Part shown: positions 1 through 8,694 of the stretch, piece after piece
Position numbering within the stretch: the stretch's first letter is position 1
Layout of the letters: the number at the start of each line of letters is the position of its first letter
Made by a program: the position numbers and the translations under genes
Assembly: GCF_016464625.1 (NCBI RefSeq)
Contig: NZ_JAEAGO010000002.1
Location: 496,001-560,000 of the forward strand
Reading direction: 5' to 3'
Length of the DNA: 64,000 nt
Source: Penaeicola halotolerans
GTDB lineage: Bacteria; Bacteroidota; Bacteroidia; Cytophagales; Cyclobacteriaceae
The notes under the pieces: generated by a model
Databases searched by the model: none
Told to the model about the DNA's origin: nothing
The model's input: the letters and a program-made list of their open reading frames with translations, nothing else

Positions 1-1478
1 CCAATAATTTCGATCACTTCCATCAGATCAGGACCAGCACCGACTCCAGTGATGGCGAGTCTCACGCCTTGCATGACTTTGCCCATACCGATTCCTTTTT
101 TCTCTAAAGCAGTAGTCAAAAGCGCCTTAGCTAGCTCTGGGGTGATTGTTTCAGTGTTTGCCAGTAACTCTTCTTTATAAGCGGTCAAGGCATTGACAGT
201 ATCGTTATTCCATTTTTTCTCAGCGATCTTCTCATCAAAGCTCGTTGGAGATAGGAAGAAAAATTTACCCTCTTTCCAAAAGTCTGTAGGGAAGGTAGCA
301 CGCTCTTTCATCACCCCACATACTTTAGCGGCTTTCTCAGGCGTACAAGCTATTCCCTCTTGCTTCAGTGAAGCTAGTAGGTATTCAGCTAGTTCCACAT
401 TTGGCTTGGCTCTGAGGTATATTTCATTGAACCAGTTGGCTTTGTTGATGTCAAACTTAGTCCCAGACTTACCGATACGCTCGACTGTGAAGGCTTCGAT
501 GAGTTGTTCTTTAGAGAAAATCTCCTCTTGATTGCCTGGATTCCAGCCAAGTAGTGCTAGGAAGTTGACAAATGCGTCTGGAAGATAGCCTGACTCTCTG
601 AATCCTGCTACTTGACCACCAGTATTTGGATCGGTCCACTCCAGTGGAAATACAGGGAATCCGTGCTTTTCGGCATCACGCTTACTGAGTTTGCCATTAC
701 CATCAGGCTTGAGCAAGAGGGGTAAGTGTGCAAATTGAGGCATGGTATCTTCCCAGCCGAAGTATTTGTAAAGTAGGACGTGTAGCGGTGCTGAAGGCAG
801 CCATTCTTCACCCCTGATGACATGCGTGATTCCCATGAGGTGGTCATCTACGATATTGGCCAAGTGATAAGTAGGCATCCCGTCAGACTTCATGAGTACC
901 TTATCATCTAGTGTAGATGAATGTACCATGACCCATCCACGGATCATGTCATTGAGTCTGACTTCCTCTTTTCTTGGGATTTTGATACGGATCACATAAG
1001 GTTCTCCAGAAGCTAGTCTCGCTTTTACCTCATCTTCAGGAAGGGTTAGCGAGTTTTTCATGGTAGTTCTGGTGATCGAATTGTACTGTGGGGATACCAC
1101 ACGGGCAGCAGTTAGGCGCTCACGCATCGCATCTAGTTCTTCTGAGGTGTCAAAAGCATAGTAAGCGTGGCCTTTCTCTACTAAGTCTAGGGCGTACTGC
1201 ATATACATAGCCTTACGCTCAGACTGTCTGTATGGGCCATGAGGACCGCCTTTCCACGGATCTTCATCTGTTTCTATCCCTGCCCAGGCTAGGGATTCTT
1301 TGATATATTCTTCAGCTCCAGGGACAAATCTCGTCTGGTCAGTATCTTCTATTCTGATGAGGAATTTCCCTCCATTTTTCTTTGCAAAAAGGTAATTGTA
1401 TAGGGCCGTTCTCACCCCTCCGATATGTAGAGCTCCTGTTGGGCTAGGAGCAAATCTTACGCGAACTTCTCTTTCCAT
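1..1478 (-). CDS. gltX: Glutamyl-tRNA synthetase, 3' end cut by the window
   Basis: Class I aminoacyl-tRNA synthetase that charges tRNA-Glu with glutamate for cytosolic translation. The frame is open from the ATG at 1478 to the first base of the window, so about 492 residues are visible and the C-terminus is missing. The N-terminus reads MEREVRVRFAPSPTGALHIG, which holds the HIGH-type ATP-binding signature (HIGG at about residues 18-21). A KLSKR-type second signature lies in the GKLSKRD segment near residue 260. The family is usually 480-510 residues, so little is lost. A TACCTTTG -7 box lies about 65 bases upstream of the start. It could in principle be a glutaminyl or non-discriminating form; the sequence alone does not settle which tRNAs it charges. 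Confidence 0.95.
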   Translation of the reverse strand, partial: MEREVRVRFAPSPTGALHIGGVRTALYNYLFAKKNGGKFLIRIEDTDQTRFVPGAEEYIKESLAWAGIETDEDPWKGGPHGPYRQSERKAMYMQYALDLVEKGHAYYAFDTSEELDAMRERLTAARVVSPQYNSITRTTMKNSLTLPEDEVKARLASGEPYVIRIKIPRKEEVRLNDMIRGWVMVHSSTLDDKVLMKSDGMPTYHLANIVDDHLMGITHVIRGEEWLPSAPLHVLLYKYFGWEDTMPQFAHLPLLLKPDGNGKLSKRDAEKHGFPVFPLEWTDPNTGGQVAGFRESGYLPDAFVNFLALLGWNPGNQEEIFSKEQLIEAFTVERIGKSGTKFDINKANWFNEIYLRAKPNVELAEYLLASLKQEGIACTPEKAAKVCGVMKERATFPTDFWKEGKFFFLSPTSFDEKIAEKKWNNDTVNALTAYKEELLANTETITPELAKALLTTALEKKGIGMGKVMQGVRLAITGVGAGPDLMEVIEII

Positions 1479-1541
1479 ATTGATATGAATGCTGTGTAAG
1501 GGAAAATGTTTGCTAATCCCTATTATTTGAAAATTTAGGGG

Positions 1542-1549
1542 CAAAGGTA
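1542..1549 (-). promoter_or_regulatory. Bacteroidota -7 box upstream of gltX
   Basis: On the minus strand this reads TACCTTTG, an exact match to the TAnnTTTG -7 element of Bacteroidota sigma factors. It lies about 65 bases upstream of the gltX start. I see no clear TTG at the -33 distance, so this is a candidate promoter only. Confidence 0.5.
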
Positions 1550-1597
1550 CGAAAATTAAAATAAGTCGCTATGTGCCTGAATAATATTAGCTACAGC

Positions 1598-2074
1598 TTA
1601 TTTAGTGAGGAGTTGGTGAAGTAGTCGCTGACTTGCGCGCATTTTTCTAGAGAATGTGTTGACTGCAAAAAGGTAATTGAATGTGCCAAAGCTGATAAAT
1701 AAAGCGGCAAAGAGTATTTGCTCTTTGAGGATGATCAGATAGAGCGCCATCAAGAGGCAAACTGCTGACCAAAAGAACAGAAAACAGATAGAACTAAAGA
1801 AAAGCTGATAGGTGATGAATATGATGGTGCCGCTTTTGGCAGTTTCTATTCTTCCTTTGATTTGGGGCAAAAAGCTATCCGCTCTTTTGATAAAGGGCGA
1901 AATACTAAATGAATGCTCTCCGATTTTGCCATTGAAGAAATAATGAGACTCCTCACGATAAGTACTGCTATCTAAAAAGTCTACATCTAAGGTAACTGTT
2001 TCCAGTCTGGTACAGACATCTTCTCTTGTAAGGGAGGATACGAGTATTTCACTGGATTTTGGGTAGAGCAGCAT
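1598..2074 (-). CDS. Small membrane protein of unknown function
   Basis: Protein of 158 residues from the ATG at 2074. An in-frame TTG at 2089 would add five residues but is a poorer start. The first ~95 residues look soluble. Two adjacent hydrophobic stretches follow (roughly residues 95-140, rich in F, L and I), then a short basic tail ending HQLLTK, which suggests an inner-membrane hairpin with both ends in the cytoplasm. I recognise no domain. It lies 45 bases downstream of ridA on the same strand and may be cotranscribed with it. Confidence 0.6.
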   Translation of the reverse strand: MLLYPKSSEILVSSLTREDVCTRLETVTLDVDFLDSSTYREESHYFFNGKIGEHSFSISPFIKRADSFLPQIKGRIETAKSGTIIFITYQLFFSSICFLFFWSAVCLLMALYLIILKEQILFAALFISFGTFNYLFAVNTFSRKMRASQRLLHQLLTK

Positions 2075-2119
2075 GATAGCATAAATCAAAATGAAGGGTA
2101 AGTGTTTACCTACCCTTGA

Positions 2120-2500
2120 TTATTTAACGGCTATGCATGAGATCTCCACATTGACATTTTTAGGTAAGCAACTCACCTCGACAGTCTCACGAGCAGGAGG
2201 GTTCACTTTGAAGTACTGCCCATAAGCTTCATTAATCGTGGCAAATTGCTCCATGTCTTTGATGAAAATGGTACACTTCACGATATCAGCAAACTGATAG
2301 CCTGCGGCATTGAGTATGGCATCTAGGTTTTTCATCACAGCATGGGTCTCTTCTGTGATGTTTTCATTGATGAGCTCTCCAGTGTGTGCATCTAGTGCGA
2401 TTTGGCCTGATACGTAGAGGGTATTGCCTGCTTCTATTGCTTGATTATAAGGGCCTATTGGAGCAGGGGCTTCTTTTGTTTGAATGATTCTTTTAGACAT
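2120..2500 (-). CDS. ridA: RidA/YjgF family reactive-imine deaminase
   Basis: Protein of 126 residues, the standard RidA length. The family hydrolyses reactive 2-aminoacrylate/iminopropanoate species made by PLP enzymes and works as a cytosolic homotrimer. Visible signatures are the N-terminal APAPIGPYNQAI, the YVSGQIALD strand, and the C-terminal NPPARETVEVSCLPKNVNVE, whose Arg corresponds to the substrate-carboxylate-binding Arg of active members. The start is placed at the ATG at 2500 (MSKRIIQTKEAP). Reading could continue upstream to 2566, but that would add 22 unconserved residues and overlap the plsC-like gene. It follows that gene by 46 bases on the same strand. Confidence 0.93.
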   Translation of the reverse strand: MSKRIIQTKEAPAPIGPYNQAIEAGNTLYVSGQIALDAHTGELINENITEETHAVMKNLDAILNAAGYQFADIVKCTIFIKDMEQFATINEAYGQYFKVNPPARETVEVSCLPKNVNVEISCIAVK

Positions 2501-2546
2501 ATTCGTATGATTTATTTCAAAATTAAGGATTATCAAGGAATGAAAG

Positions 2547-3533
2547 CTACACAGGTCTCGATACATAACTGAGAAGTACTAAAAAATGAATCAGTAATAA
2601 ATAATAAAGCTCAATAGGCAAAAGCCACAAAGCAATGATATAGACTAGTGGAAAAGTGATTAGGCCTATGCTAAACTTGAAAGTGCCATAGAAAACTGGG
2701 TCTTGCACTTTAGGTTTGAAATAGCACCAAATCAAATAAAGTGGAGCGATTAGTACTCTATAGAAAGCTCTAGGATAACTTTCGCGGGTTTTAGCCCGAG
2801 GTACTTTATCTAGGTCCAAGTCTGTCTGATCAAGTATAAATGGCTGTTGAAAATCGGTATGCTCCTTCAGACTTTCTTTCTCTTGAGGGCTTAGACTGGT
2901 AGTGATGTGTACGGTAAGTTTTTCTAATGCACGCTGAGCGTCTGCTACCAGCATATTTATGGCTTGATCATCATAATTTTCTAAATCGAGCGCTTCACCA
3001 AAAAATATAGATACTTTGCTTCTACTGTACTGATGTGCACTGTAGTTGAGCCCTACTGGGACGATGACAGGCACTGCCGCTGGATATGCTTCTCTAGCAC
3101 CAAAGGCTAGCTTTGCAAAGCCCTTTGTTAAGGGTCTTACTCTCCTTTCCAAACTATGATTGCCCTCAGGAAACATCACTATAGAGCCACCGTTACCTAA
3201 GACTTCAAAGCCCTTATTGAAGGTTTCTTGATTATTTTTCATAGCGGCAAGTCCATCTCTAAATCGATAGATAGGAATCATTCTGATAAAGTCCAGCATC
3301 CTAGCTACCATGGGATTTTTAAAGGCACTCGCACGTGTGAGAAAATGTGGCTTCTGATCGATATGTGTAGCGATCATCAATGGATCTAAAAGTGCGTTTT
3401 GATGATTGGCTATGAAGATGATCGGCCTCCCTTTAGGGATATTTTCTTTCCCATACACGTGGATTTTATGATAGAAAATATGAAGCGCTACCTTCACAAG
3501 TAATCTCAAAATGGTATTGAAAATATCTTTCAT
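2547..3533 (-). CDS. PlsC-type glycerolipid acyltransferase
   Basis: Membrane-associated acyltransferase of 328 residues, predicted to transfer an acyl group to glycerol-3-phosphate or lyso-phosphatidate in phospholipid synthesis. The catalytic block is NHQNALLDPL at residues 43-52: His44 and Asp50 are separated by five residues, whereas the classic PlsC motif is H-X4-D. FPEGNHS near residue 120 is the second acyltransferase motif. Two hydrophobic stretches near the C-terminus (about residues 285-325) suggest membrane anchoring. Its ATG shares bases with the stop of the upstream transporter gene (ATGA overlap at 3530-3533), which implies translational coupling. The exact acyl acceptor cannot be read from the sequence. 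Confidence 0.85.
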   Translation of the reverse strand: MKDIFNTILRLLVKVALHIFYHKIHVYGKENIPKGRPIIFIANHQNALLDPLMIATHIDQKPHFLTRASAFKNPMVARMLDFIRMIPIYRFRDGLAAMKNNQETFNKGFEVLGNGGSIVMFPEGNHSLERRVRPLTKGFAKLAFGAREAYPAAVPVIVPVGLNYSAHQYSRSKVSIFFGEALDLENYDDQAINMLVADAQRALEKLTVHITTSLSPQEKESLKEHTDFQQPFILDQTDLDLDKVPRAKTRESYPRAFYRVLIAPLYLIWCYFKPKVQDPVFYGTFKFSIGLITFPLVYIIALWLLPIELYYLLLIHFLVLLSYVSRPV

Positions 3534-4435
3534 CTTTTGTTTCTTTCTTCACTCCAAAAAGTGGCTAAACCCATACCTGCGATGATGTGCCATATACCCC
3601 ACCAAGCTGCGATGATAGCCATACCTCCCAATCCATCAAAATAAGTGAAAATGATCACCAAGGCCAAGCCAGAATTTTGGATGCCCGTCTCGATAGTGAT
3701 CGTCTTAGTATCTGCTAGATTTAGACGGCCTAGTTTGGCTATGGTGTAGCCTGTAGATAGTGCCGCAAGGTTTTGTATCAAGACCCAAGCAAAAATTGTC
3801 CAGATGAATTTTAAGAATAAGCCATAATTATTGGCAAAGGCAACTGCTACAAACCCAGCAAAGATCAGAATAGAAAGAGGCTTGAGAATTTTACTAGCTT
3901 TCGTAGACCAAGCCGGCAGGTAATGACGTACTAGCATACCAACAAGTAATGGAATTCCCAAGATGATCAGTACAGTGAAAAAGACTTCCTCATAATCTAA
4001 GCTGATAGTTTGGAGCATATCAGCCGTAGGTGTGTACAAGGACGCCCATAAGCTGAAGTTTAAAGGAGTTAAAAAAATGGCAAATACGGTAGAAAAGGCA
4101 GTAAGACTAACAGAAAGTGCAGTATTTCCTTTAGCCATATGGCTGATAAAGTTGGAGACATTGCCTCCTGGACAAGCCGCTACGAGCATCATGCCCAGCG
4201 CGATGCTGGGTTGAGGAGTAAAGATAATGACGAGTAGATATGTGACTAAAGGGAGTAGTACAAACTGGGAAATTACACCTATAAAGAATGATCTGGGAGA
4301 TTTGGCTATATACTTAAAGTCACTGATCTTCAAATCAAGTGCTACACCAAACATGATGATTGCCAGTGAGAGATTGAGCAGCAGGAGTGATCCTTGGTTA
4401 AACTGTAAGTTAGCGCTATCTAATGCCTGATTCAT
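3530..4435 (-). CDS. Bile acid:sodium symporter (BASS) family transporter
   Basis: Polytopic inner-membrane protein of 301 residues with about 9-10 hydrophobic segments, the BASS family size. Recognisable elements are the first-helix region NLSLAIIMFGVALDLK, the discontinuous-helix motif AACPGGNVSNFISHMAKGN (about residues 85-103) and the second crossing region ETGIQNSGLALVII (about residues 248-261), which lie around the sodium and substrate sites in this fold. Bacterial members import organic acids such as pantoate, 2-keto acids or bile-acid-like anions; the substrate here is unknown. It is the first gene of a probable three-gene unit with the acyltransferase and ridA. Confidence 0.88.
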   Translation of the reverse strand: MNQALDSANLQFNQGSLLLLNLSLAIIMFGVALDLKISDFKYIAKSPRSFFIGVISQFVLLPLVTYLLVIIFTPQPSIALGMMLVAACPGGNVSNFISHMAKGNTALSVSLTAFSTVFAIFLTPLNFSLWASLYTPTADMLQTISLDYEEVFFTVLIILGIPLLVGMLVRHYLPAWSTKASKILKPLSILIFAGFVAVAFANNYGLFLKFIWTIFAWVLIQNLAALSTGYTIAKLGRLNLADTKTITIETGIQNSGLALVIIFTYFDGLGGMAIIAAWWGIWHIIAGMGLATFWSEERNKR

Positions 4436-4483
4436 AGAGGTGGAATAGCGACAATAATACTAAAAATCTATGGATAAAAAGAA

Positions 4484-4547
4484 AGACTCCTTTTGGTGTA
4501 CCCCTTCTTCAAACAATCATGAGGAAGCCCAACACCAAAAGGAGTCT
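4484..4547 (-). terminator. Long Rho-independent terminator after glmS
   Basis: A perfect 16-bp inverted repeat (arms 4484-4499 and 4532-4547, AGACTCCTTTTGGTGT and its complement) encloses a 32-base loop. The loop can extend the stem through CTTCTTC/GAGGAAG pairing. On the minus strand the hairpin is followed by a T-rich run (TTTCTTTTT), so it would end transcripts coming from glmS. Confidence 0.85.
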
Positions 4548-4568
4548 AAGAATTGTATGTAGTATGGG

Positions 4569-6410
4569 TTATTCCACCGTTACTGATTTGGCCAAGTTTC
4601 TTGGTTGATCTACATTACAGCCTCTCATGACAGCGATATAGTAAGAAAGTAGTTGAAGCGGTACGACAGATAATAGCGGTACAAAAGCTTCATGTGTATC
4701 TGGAATCTCGATTACGTGATCTACCATGTTTTTCACATCATGATCACCTTCTGTCACTACTGCGATTACCTTTCCTTTTCTCGCTTTTACTTCTTGGATA
4801 TTGGATACTACTTTCTCGTATGAACTATCCTTAGTCGCGATAAATACTACTGGCATCTCTTCGTCTATCAGGGCGATAGGTCCATGCTTCATCTCTGCCG
4901 CAGGATAGCCCTCAGCGTGGATATACGATATTTCTTTCAACTTCAATGCGCCTTCTAGTGCCACAGGGAAATTGTATCCTCGGCCTAAGTATAGGAAGTT
5001 TCTAGCATCTTTAAATTTAGCTGAGATTTCTTCGATCAACTTAGCAGATTTGAGTGCTTTCTCTACTTTGCTAGGAATTTGCTCTAGCTCATTAAGCAGC
5101 ATCATATAGTTGCTCTCAGTGATGGTGCCTCTTCTATGACCTAGCATGAGTGCCATCATCGTGAGCACAGATATCTGCGCTGTAAATGCCTTGGTAGAAG
5201 CTACACCGATCTCTGGTCCAGCGTGTGTGTAAGAACCTGCATGTGTTGCTCTTGGAATCGATGATCCTACGACATTACATACGCCAAAGATGATCGCTCC
5301 TTTAGATTTAGCCAATTCTATAGCCGCTAGTGTATCAGCAGTTTCGCCTGATTGTGAGATAGCAATGACAAAATCACCTTCTCTGATCACTGGGTTTCTA
5401 TATCTAAACTCAGAAGCATATTCAACTTCTACAGGGACACGAGCAAACTCTTCAAATAAATACTCCGCTACAAGGCCAGCATGCCATGAGGTGCCGCAAG
5501 CCAAAATAACAATGCGATCTGCATGCTCAAACTTATTCATGTAGTCTCTTAAGCCGCCAAGGACTACTCGACCACTCTTAGCATCTAGACGACCTCTGAG
5601 ACAGTCAGCGATAGACTTAGGTTGCTCATAGATTTCTTTCAGCATGAAGTGCTCAAAACCACCTTTTTCGATAGCTTCTAGCTCCATTTCAAGCTTATGG
5701 ATGTAAGGCGTATTCTCTACGTTCTCTATGTTTTTTAGTTGGAGCTTATTGTCACGAATGATCGCGATCTGAAAGTCGTCAAGGTAAACAACTTGATTAG
5801 TATACTCAATGATTGGTGTTGCATCAGAAGCTAAGAAATGCTCATTTTCTCCAACGCCTATGACGAGTGGACTACCTTTTCTTGCTGCGATAAGCAGATT
5901 TGGATCTTCTTTAGACATGATCACGATCGCATAGGCACCTACTACTTTGTGCAGAGCTAGTCTGACAGCTTCTTCTAGTGTACAGTTAGCGTTCTTTTTG
6001 ATGTCTTCGATAAACTGTATGAAGACTTCAGAGTCTGTGTCACTATTGAAAGTATAGCCTTTATTGAGCAAATCTTGCTTGATAGAAGCATAGTTTTCTA
6101 TGATTCCATTATGGATCAAGGCTAAGTTTTCACTTTGTGAGTAATGCGGGTGAGCATTTCTATCATTTGGTTCACCGTGAGTGGCCCATCTTGTGTGACC
6201 AATACCAATATGACTTTTTAAGTTTTTCTGATCGAGTAAGTGCTCTTCTAAGTCTGAGACTTTTCCTTTTTTCTTATAGACGTTGAGACCGTCACTATTT
6301 AGCAAAGCTACTCCGGCACTGTCATAACCACGATATTCTAGTCTTTTTAGACCTTTGATGATGATTGGGAGTGCTTCTCTCTGCCCTACATAGGCGACTA
6401 TTCCACACAT
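4569..6410 (-). CDS. glmS: Glutamine-fructose-6-phosphate aminotransferase (isomerising)
   Basis: Makes glucosamine-6-phosphate from fructose-6-phosphate and glutamine, the first step of amino-sugar and cell-wall precursor synthesis. The protein of 613 residues has the expected order: a class II glutamine amidotransferase domain beginning MCGIVAYVGQ, with Cys2 as the nucleophile after Met removal; two SIS sugar-isomerase domains (about residues 290-430 and 460-600, the first with ACGTSWHAG and SQSGETADT); and the conserved C-terminus DQPRNLAKSVTVE that closes the active site. Start and length match the family. It lies 50 bases downstream of the DUF4270 gene on the same strand and ends at a strong terminator. 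No glmS ribozyme-like leader is apparent in the short upstream gap. Confidence 0.97.
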   Translation of the reverse strand: MCGIVAYVGQREALPIIIKGLKRLEYRGYDSAGVALLNSDGLNVYKKKGKVSDLEEHLLDQKNLKSHIGIGHTRWATHGEPNDRNAHPHYSQSENLALIHNGIIENYASIKQDLLNKGYTFNSDTDSEVFIQFIEDIKKNANCTLEEAVRLALHKVVGAYAIVIMSKEDPNLLIAARKGSPLVIGVGENEHFLASDATPIIEYTNQVVYLDDFQIAIIRDNKLQLKNIENVENTPYIHKLEMELEAIEKGGFEHFMLKEIYEQPKSIADCLRGRLDAKSGRVVLGGLRDYMNKFEHADRIVILACGTSWHAGLVAEYLFEEFARVPVEVEYASEFRYRNPVIREGDFVIAISQSGETADTLAAIELAKSKGAIIFGVCNVVGSSIPRATHAGSYTHAGPEIGVASTKAFTAQISVLTMMALMLGHRRGTITESNYMMLLNELEQIPSKVEKALKSAKLIEEISAKFKDARNFLYLGRGYNFPVALEGALKLKEISYIHAEGYPAAEMKHGPIALIDEEMPVVFIATKDSSYEKVVSNIQEVKARKGKVIAVVTEGDHDVKNMVDHVIEIPDTHEAFVPLLSVVPLQLLSYYIAVMRGCNVDQPRNLAKSVTVE

Positions 6411-6460
6411 AAAAATATTGGATAAAGGTTGAAATATGAATTTAACGCTAATTCTTAAAG

Positions 6461-7762
6461 TTAGCGAATTTTACTGTAGTAGATTCTTAGTCTGATTTGA
6501 TTTTCATCTACTATGAATCCAGAAACTCTCGTTTGATAATTGCTTGGATATATGAACAACTCTGGAATCTCATTAGGTTCGCCTAGACCACCTCTATTGA
6601 CAAAGTCTAAGAAGTCAGTGATGGAGACACTATATAGTCTATCATCATTGTCAAACTCTATTTGCGCTGGAGCGGTGATTCCTCTAGGATCAGAGCGATC
6701 TCTCTGAACCGATCTAAACTGTCCATTTAAAGAATCTCTGAGAAATTCGTTTTGCTCATTGACATAATACAATACCCCTACAGGAAACGGTGTCGTATTA
6801 GCAGTGAAGGTATTTACAGGCCCTACAGCAAACTCTGCACGATTGATTACTAGGTTTTGTACAGTATCCTTAAAGGCGAAATAATTGTCAAAATTCACTT
6901 TAGCCAATAATCCTATGCCAGACTTAGAGGCTACTAAGCCGTTTTGTGGAGGGTATGTTTGTCTTGATTCAGTTACATTAGCAAATGTACTTCCTGATTT
7001 ATCGTTTAGCACTTGAGAGAAGTGCTTGCCTCTGGCTGTGTTAAATATTACTGTTGCACTGTCATTTGAGTTTGTTGGATCTTTATAGAAAAGAATCAAT
7101 CTAGTTTCAGAGTTAAGAAAGGTGATAATTGATTCTGGGTTATTATTTAGTGAAATTTTTATTCCTTTAAAATACTGCTTTAATGTACTATCTGATTCGA
7201 CTGATGGATCATTGTTTTTAATTTTATTAAATAAATCATTGCCAAAATCATCCTCAAGTTTAATAGTGATTAATGTGTCTACTCTAGTCTCAAAATTGAA
7301 AGTATTTTCCCCCAAAGAGATATTCTCCGATGCCAATTGATCTCTTGAAAAATAAATAACGGAATCTAAAGGGCTTATATCTTCTACTAATCTAAATACC
7401 TGAATGTCCTTAGCGCTAGTCCTGTTTCCGAATAGTGAATTTACTCTAAGTTCAAGAACTAAAGAATCATAAATAGTTTCTTGATCTAAAGTAGGTTTCG
7501 CTAAGGCATAGCCGAAGTTAGTGAAGCCACTAGCGTCTATACTGCCAAAGTCACTATCTGAGTAGCTACCAGCTATGAGTGTTCCTGTGTTAGTTGTATT
7601 AGTAGAGTCTAGGAAAACTTGAGAAGCAGAAAGGGGTATTTCTGTATAAAATACCCCAAACTTATTTCTATCAGGATCTATTTCTAAACCTACTTCCGCA
7701 GGGTCAGTACAAGCATTTAGTAGGATAAAAGTTGCTGCTAAGCCTAATAGCTTAACCGGCAA
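6461..7762 (-). CDS. DUF4270 family outer-surface lipoprotein
   Basis: Predicted lipoprotein of about 433 residues belonging to the DUF4270 group of Bacteroidota. From the TTG at 7762 the N-terminus reads LPVKLLGLAATFILLNACTD, a compact type II signal peptide with the lipidated Cys in LLNAC. The frame stays open to an ATG at 7849, but that adds 29 residues that overlap the upstream gene by 98 bases and spoil the signal peptide, so I prefer the TTG start, which overlaps the upstream stop by only 11 bases. The mature part is rich in Asp, Ser, Thr and beta-strand patterns, with no catalytic motif visible. Function is unknown. The order GT5-like gene, DUF4270, glmS suggests an operon. Confidence 0.82.
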   Translation of the reverse strand: MPVKLLGLAATFILLNACTDPAEVGLEIDPDRNKFGVFYTEIPLSASQVFLDSTNTTNTGTLIAGSYSDSDFGSIDASGFTNFGYALAKPTLDQETIYDSLVLELRVNSLFGNRTSAKDIQVFRLVEDISPLDSVIYFSRDQLASENISLGENTFNFETRVDTLITIKLEDDFGNDLFNKIKNNDPSVESDSTLKQYFKGIKISLNNNPESIITFLNSETRLILFYKDPTNSNDSATVIFNTARGKHFSQVLNDKSGSTFANVTESRQTYPPQNGLVASKSGIGLLAKVNFDNYFAFKDTVQNLVINRAEFAVGPVNTFTANTTPFPVGVLYYVNEQNEFLRDSLNGQFRSVQRDRSDPRGITAPAQIEFDNDDRLYSVSITDFLDFVNRGGLGEPNEIPELFIYPSNYQTRVSGFIVDENQIRLRIYYSKIR

Positions 7763-8564
7763 GGTCTGTATAAAAGTTATAGTAGCTTTCGACAAAATTG
7801 TCGTCTTGATCACTGATTTCACACTTTTTATCTTTTGGTAATTCTTCAACTAATTTATTCAAGCTATCGGAGAAGTTGTCTTCGGCCTTGATGACTGCGT
7901 CTGCATATTCCATACCAAGCTTGATGAATCCCTCAAAATCGGCAGTTTTTAGACTCTTCAACATATTGTCTTCGATGTCTATCATCTTTACCTTTTCGAT
8001 TAGATCAGTGCCAAATTTATGATTAAATCCGTTATTATAAACCCCGAACACACTTTTTGTATTTTGGAAGAGTGGATCGTTTTTATAAGTAGTCTTGAGA
8101 TACATAGGGATCAAGCTCGTCATCCAATCATTGCAATGAACGATATCAGGATTCCAACCAAGTTTTTTGACAGTTTCTATCACGCCTTTGCAGAAGAAAA
8201 TCGCTCGTTCGTCATTATCCTCATAAAACTTGTTTTCCTTATCGAAGAAAACGGACTTTCTCTGGAAATAGTCTTCATTATCTATGAAATAAACTTGAAG
8301 CTTTGCGTTTGGAATAGAAGCAACCTTGATAATCAATGGCTTCTCTTCATCTCCTACAGAGATATTGATTCCAGATAATCTAACGACTTCGTGCAACCTG
8401 TTCTTTCTTTCATTGATCAATCCGAATCTTGGAACTAGGATTCTGATCTCCATACCTCTCTCTTGCATGGCTTGAGGCATTTTTCTGACAAATTCGGCAA
8501 CTTCAGATGTTTGTAGGAAGGGATTGATTTCACTTGCAACGTAGAGAATACGAAGTTTAGACAT
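7752..8564 (-). CDS. Short GT5 glycogen/starch synthase-like protein, probably not a full synthase
   Basis: Protein of 270 residues matching only the N-terminal Rossmann half of GT5 glycogen synthases (true GlgA is about 480). The start MSKLRILYVASEINPF and the downstream DIVHCNDWMTSLIPMYLKT are family hallmarks. The glucosyl-nucleotide-binding K-T-G-G-L motif, expected after the first strand, is replaced by FLQTSEVAEF at about residues 16-25, and the C-terminal catalytic half is absent. It is therefore unlikely to make glycogen alone and may be a sensor or scaffold; this is inference. It is divergent from panC across a 130-bp gap and precedes DUF4270. Its stop overlaps the proposed TTG start of that gene. 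Confidence 0.8.
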   Translation of the reverse strand: MSKLRILYVASEINPFLQTSEVAEFVRKMPQAMQERGMEIRILVPRFGLINERKNRLHEVVRLSGINISVGDEEKPLIIKVASIPNAKLQVYFIDNEDYFQRKSVFFDKENKFYEDNDERAIFFCKGVIETVKKLGWNPDIVHCNDWMTSLIPMYLKTTYKNDPLFQNTKSVFGVYNNGFNHKFGTDLIEKVKMIDIEDNMLKSLKTADFEGFIKLGMEYADAVIKAEDNFSDSLNKLVEELPKDKKCEISDQDDNFVESYYNFYTDLAG

Positions 8565-8633
8565 AATACTGTGGGGTTAATTGAAATTCAATATTTAGGG
8601 CATACAAAATTACAAAAAAATAAGATAATTTCA

Positions 8634-8662
8634 TTGGAAATCATTGGGAAAATATACCTTTG
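8634..8662 (+). promoter_or_regulatory. panC promoter, -33 TTG and -7 TACCTTTG
   Basis: A TTG at 8634-8636 is followed after 18 bases by TACCTTTG at 8655-8662, an exact TAnnTTTG -7 box. The arrangement matches the Bacteroidota consensus and leaves a leader of about 25 bases before the panC ATG. Confidence 0.7.
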
Positions 8663-8694
8663 CCGGTATTTTGATATAGCTTGAGCCCTCCTAT

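Noticed and set aside
193-847. Short open frames on both strands at the start of the window
   Set aside because: They are shadows of gltX, whose long frame runs through the region and shows clear synthetase motifs; no independent signal is seen.
7763-7849. N-terminal extension of the DUF4270 lipoprotein to an ATG at 7849
   Set aside because: It would overlap the GT5-like gene by 98 bases and put 29 charged residues before the signal peptide; the TTG at 7762 gives a normal lipoprotein signal.
7752-8564. Annotation as true glycogen synthase (glgA)
   Set aside because: It lacks the sugar-nucleotide motif and the C-terminal catalytic half, so the name would mislead.
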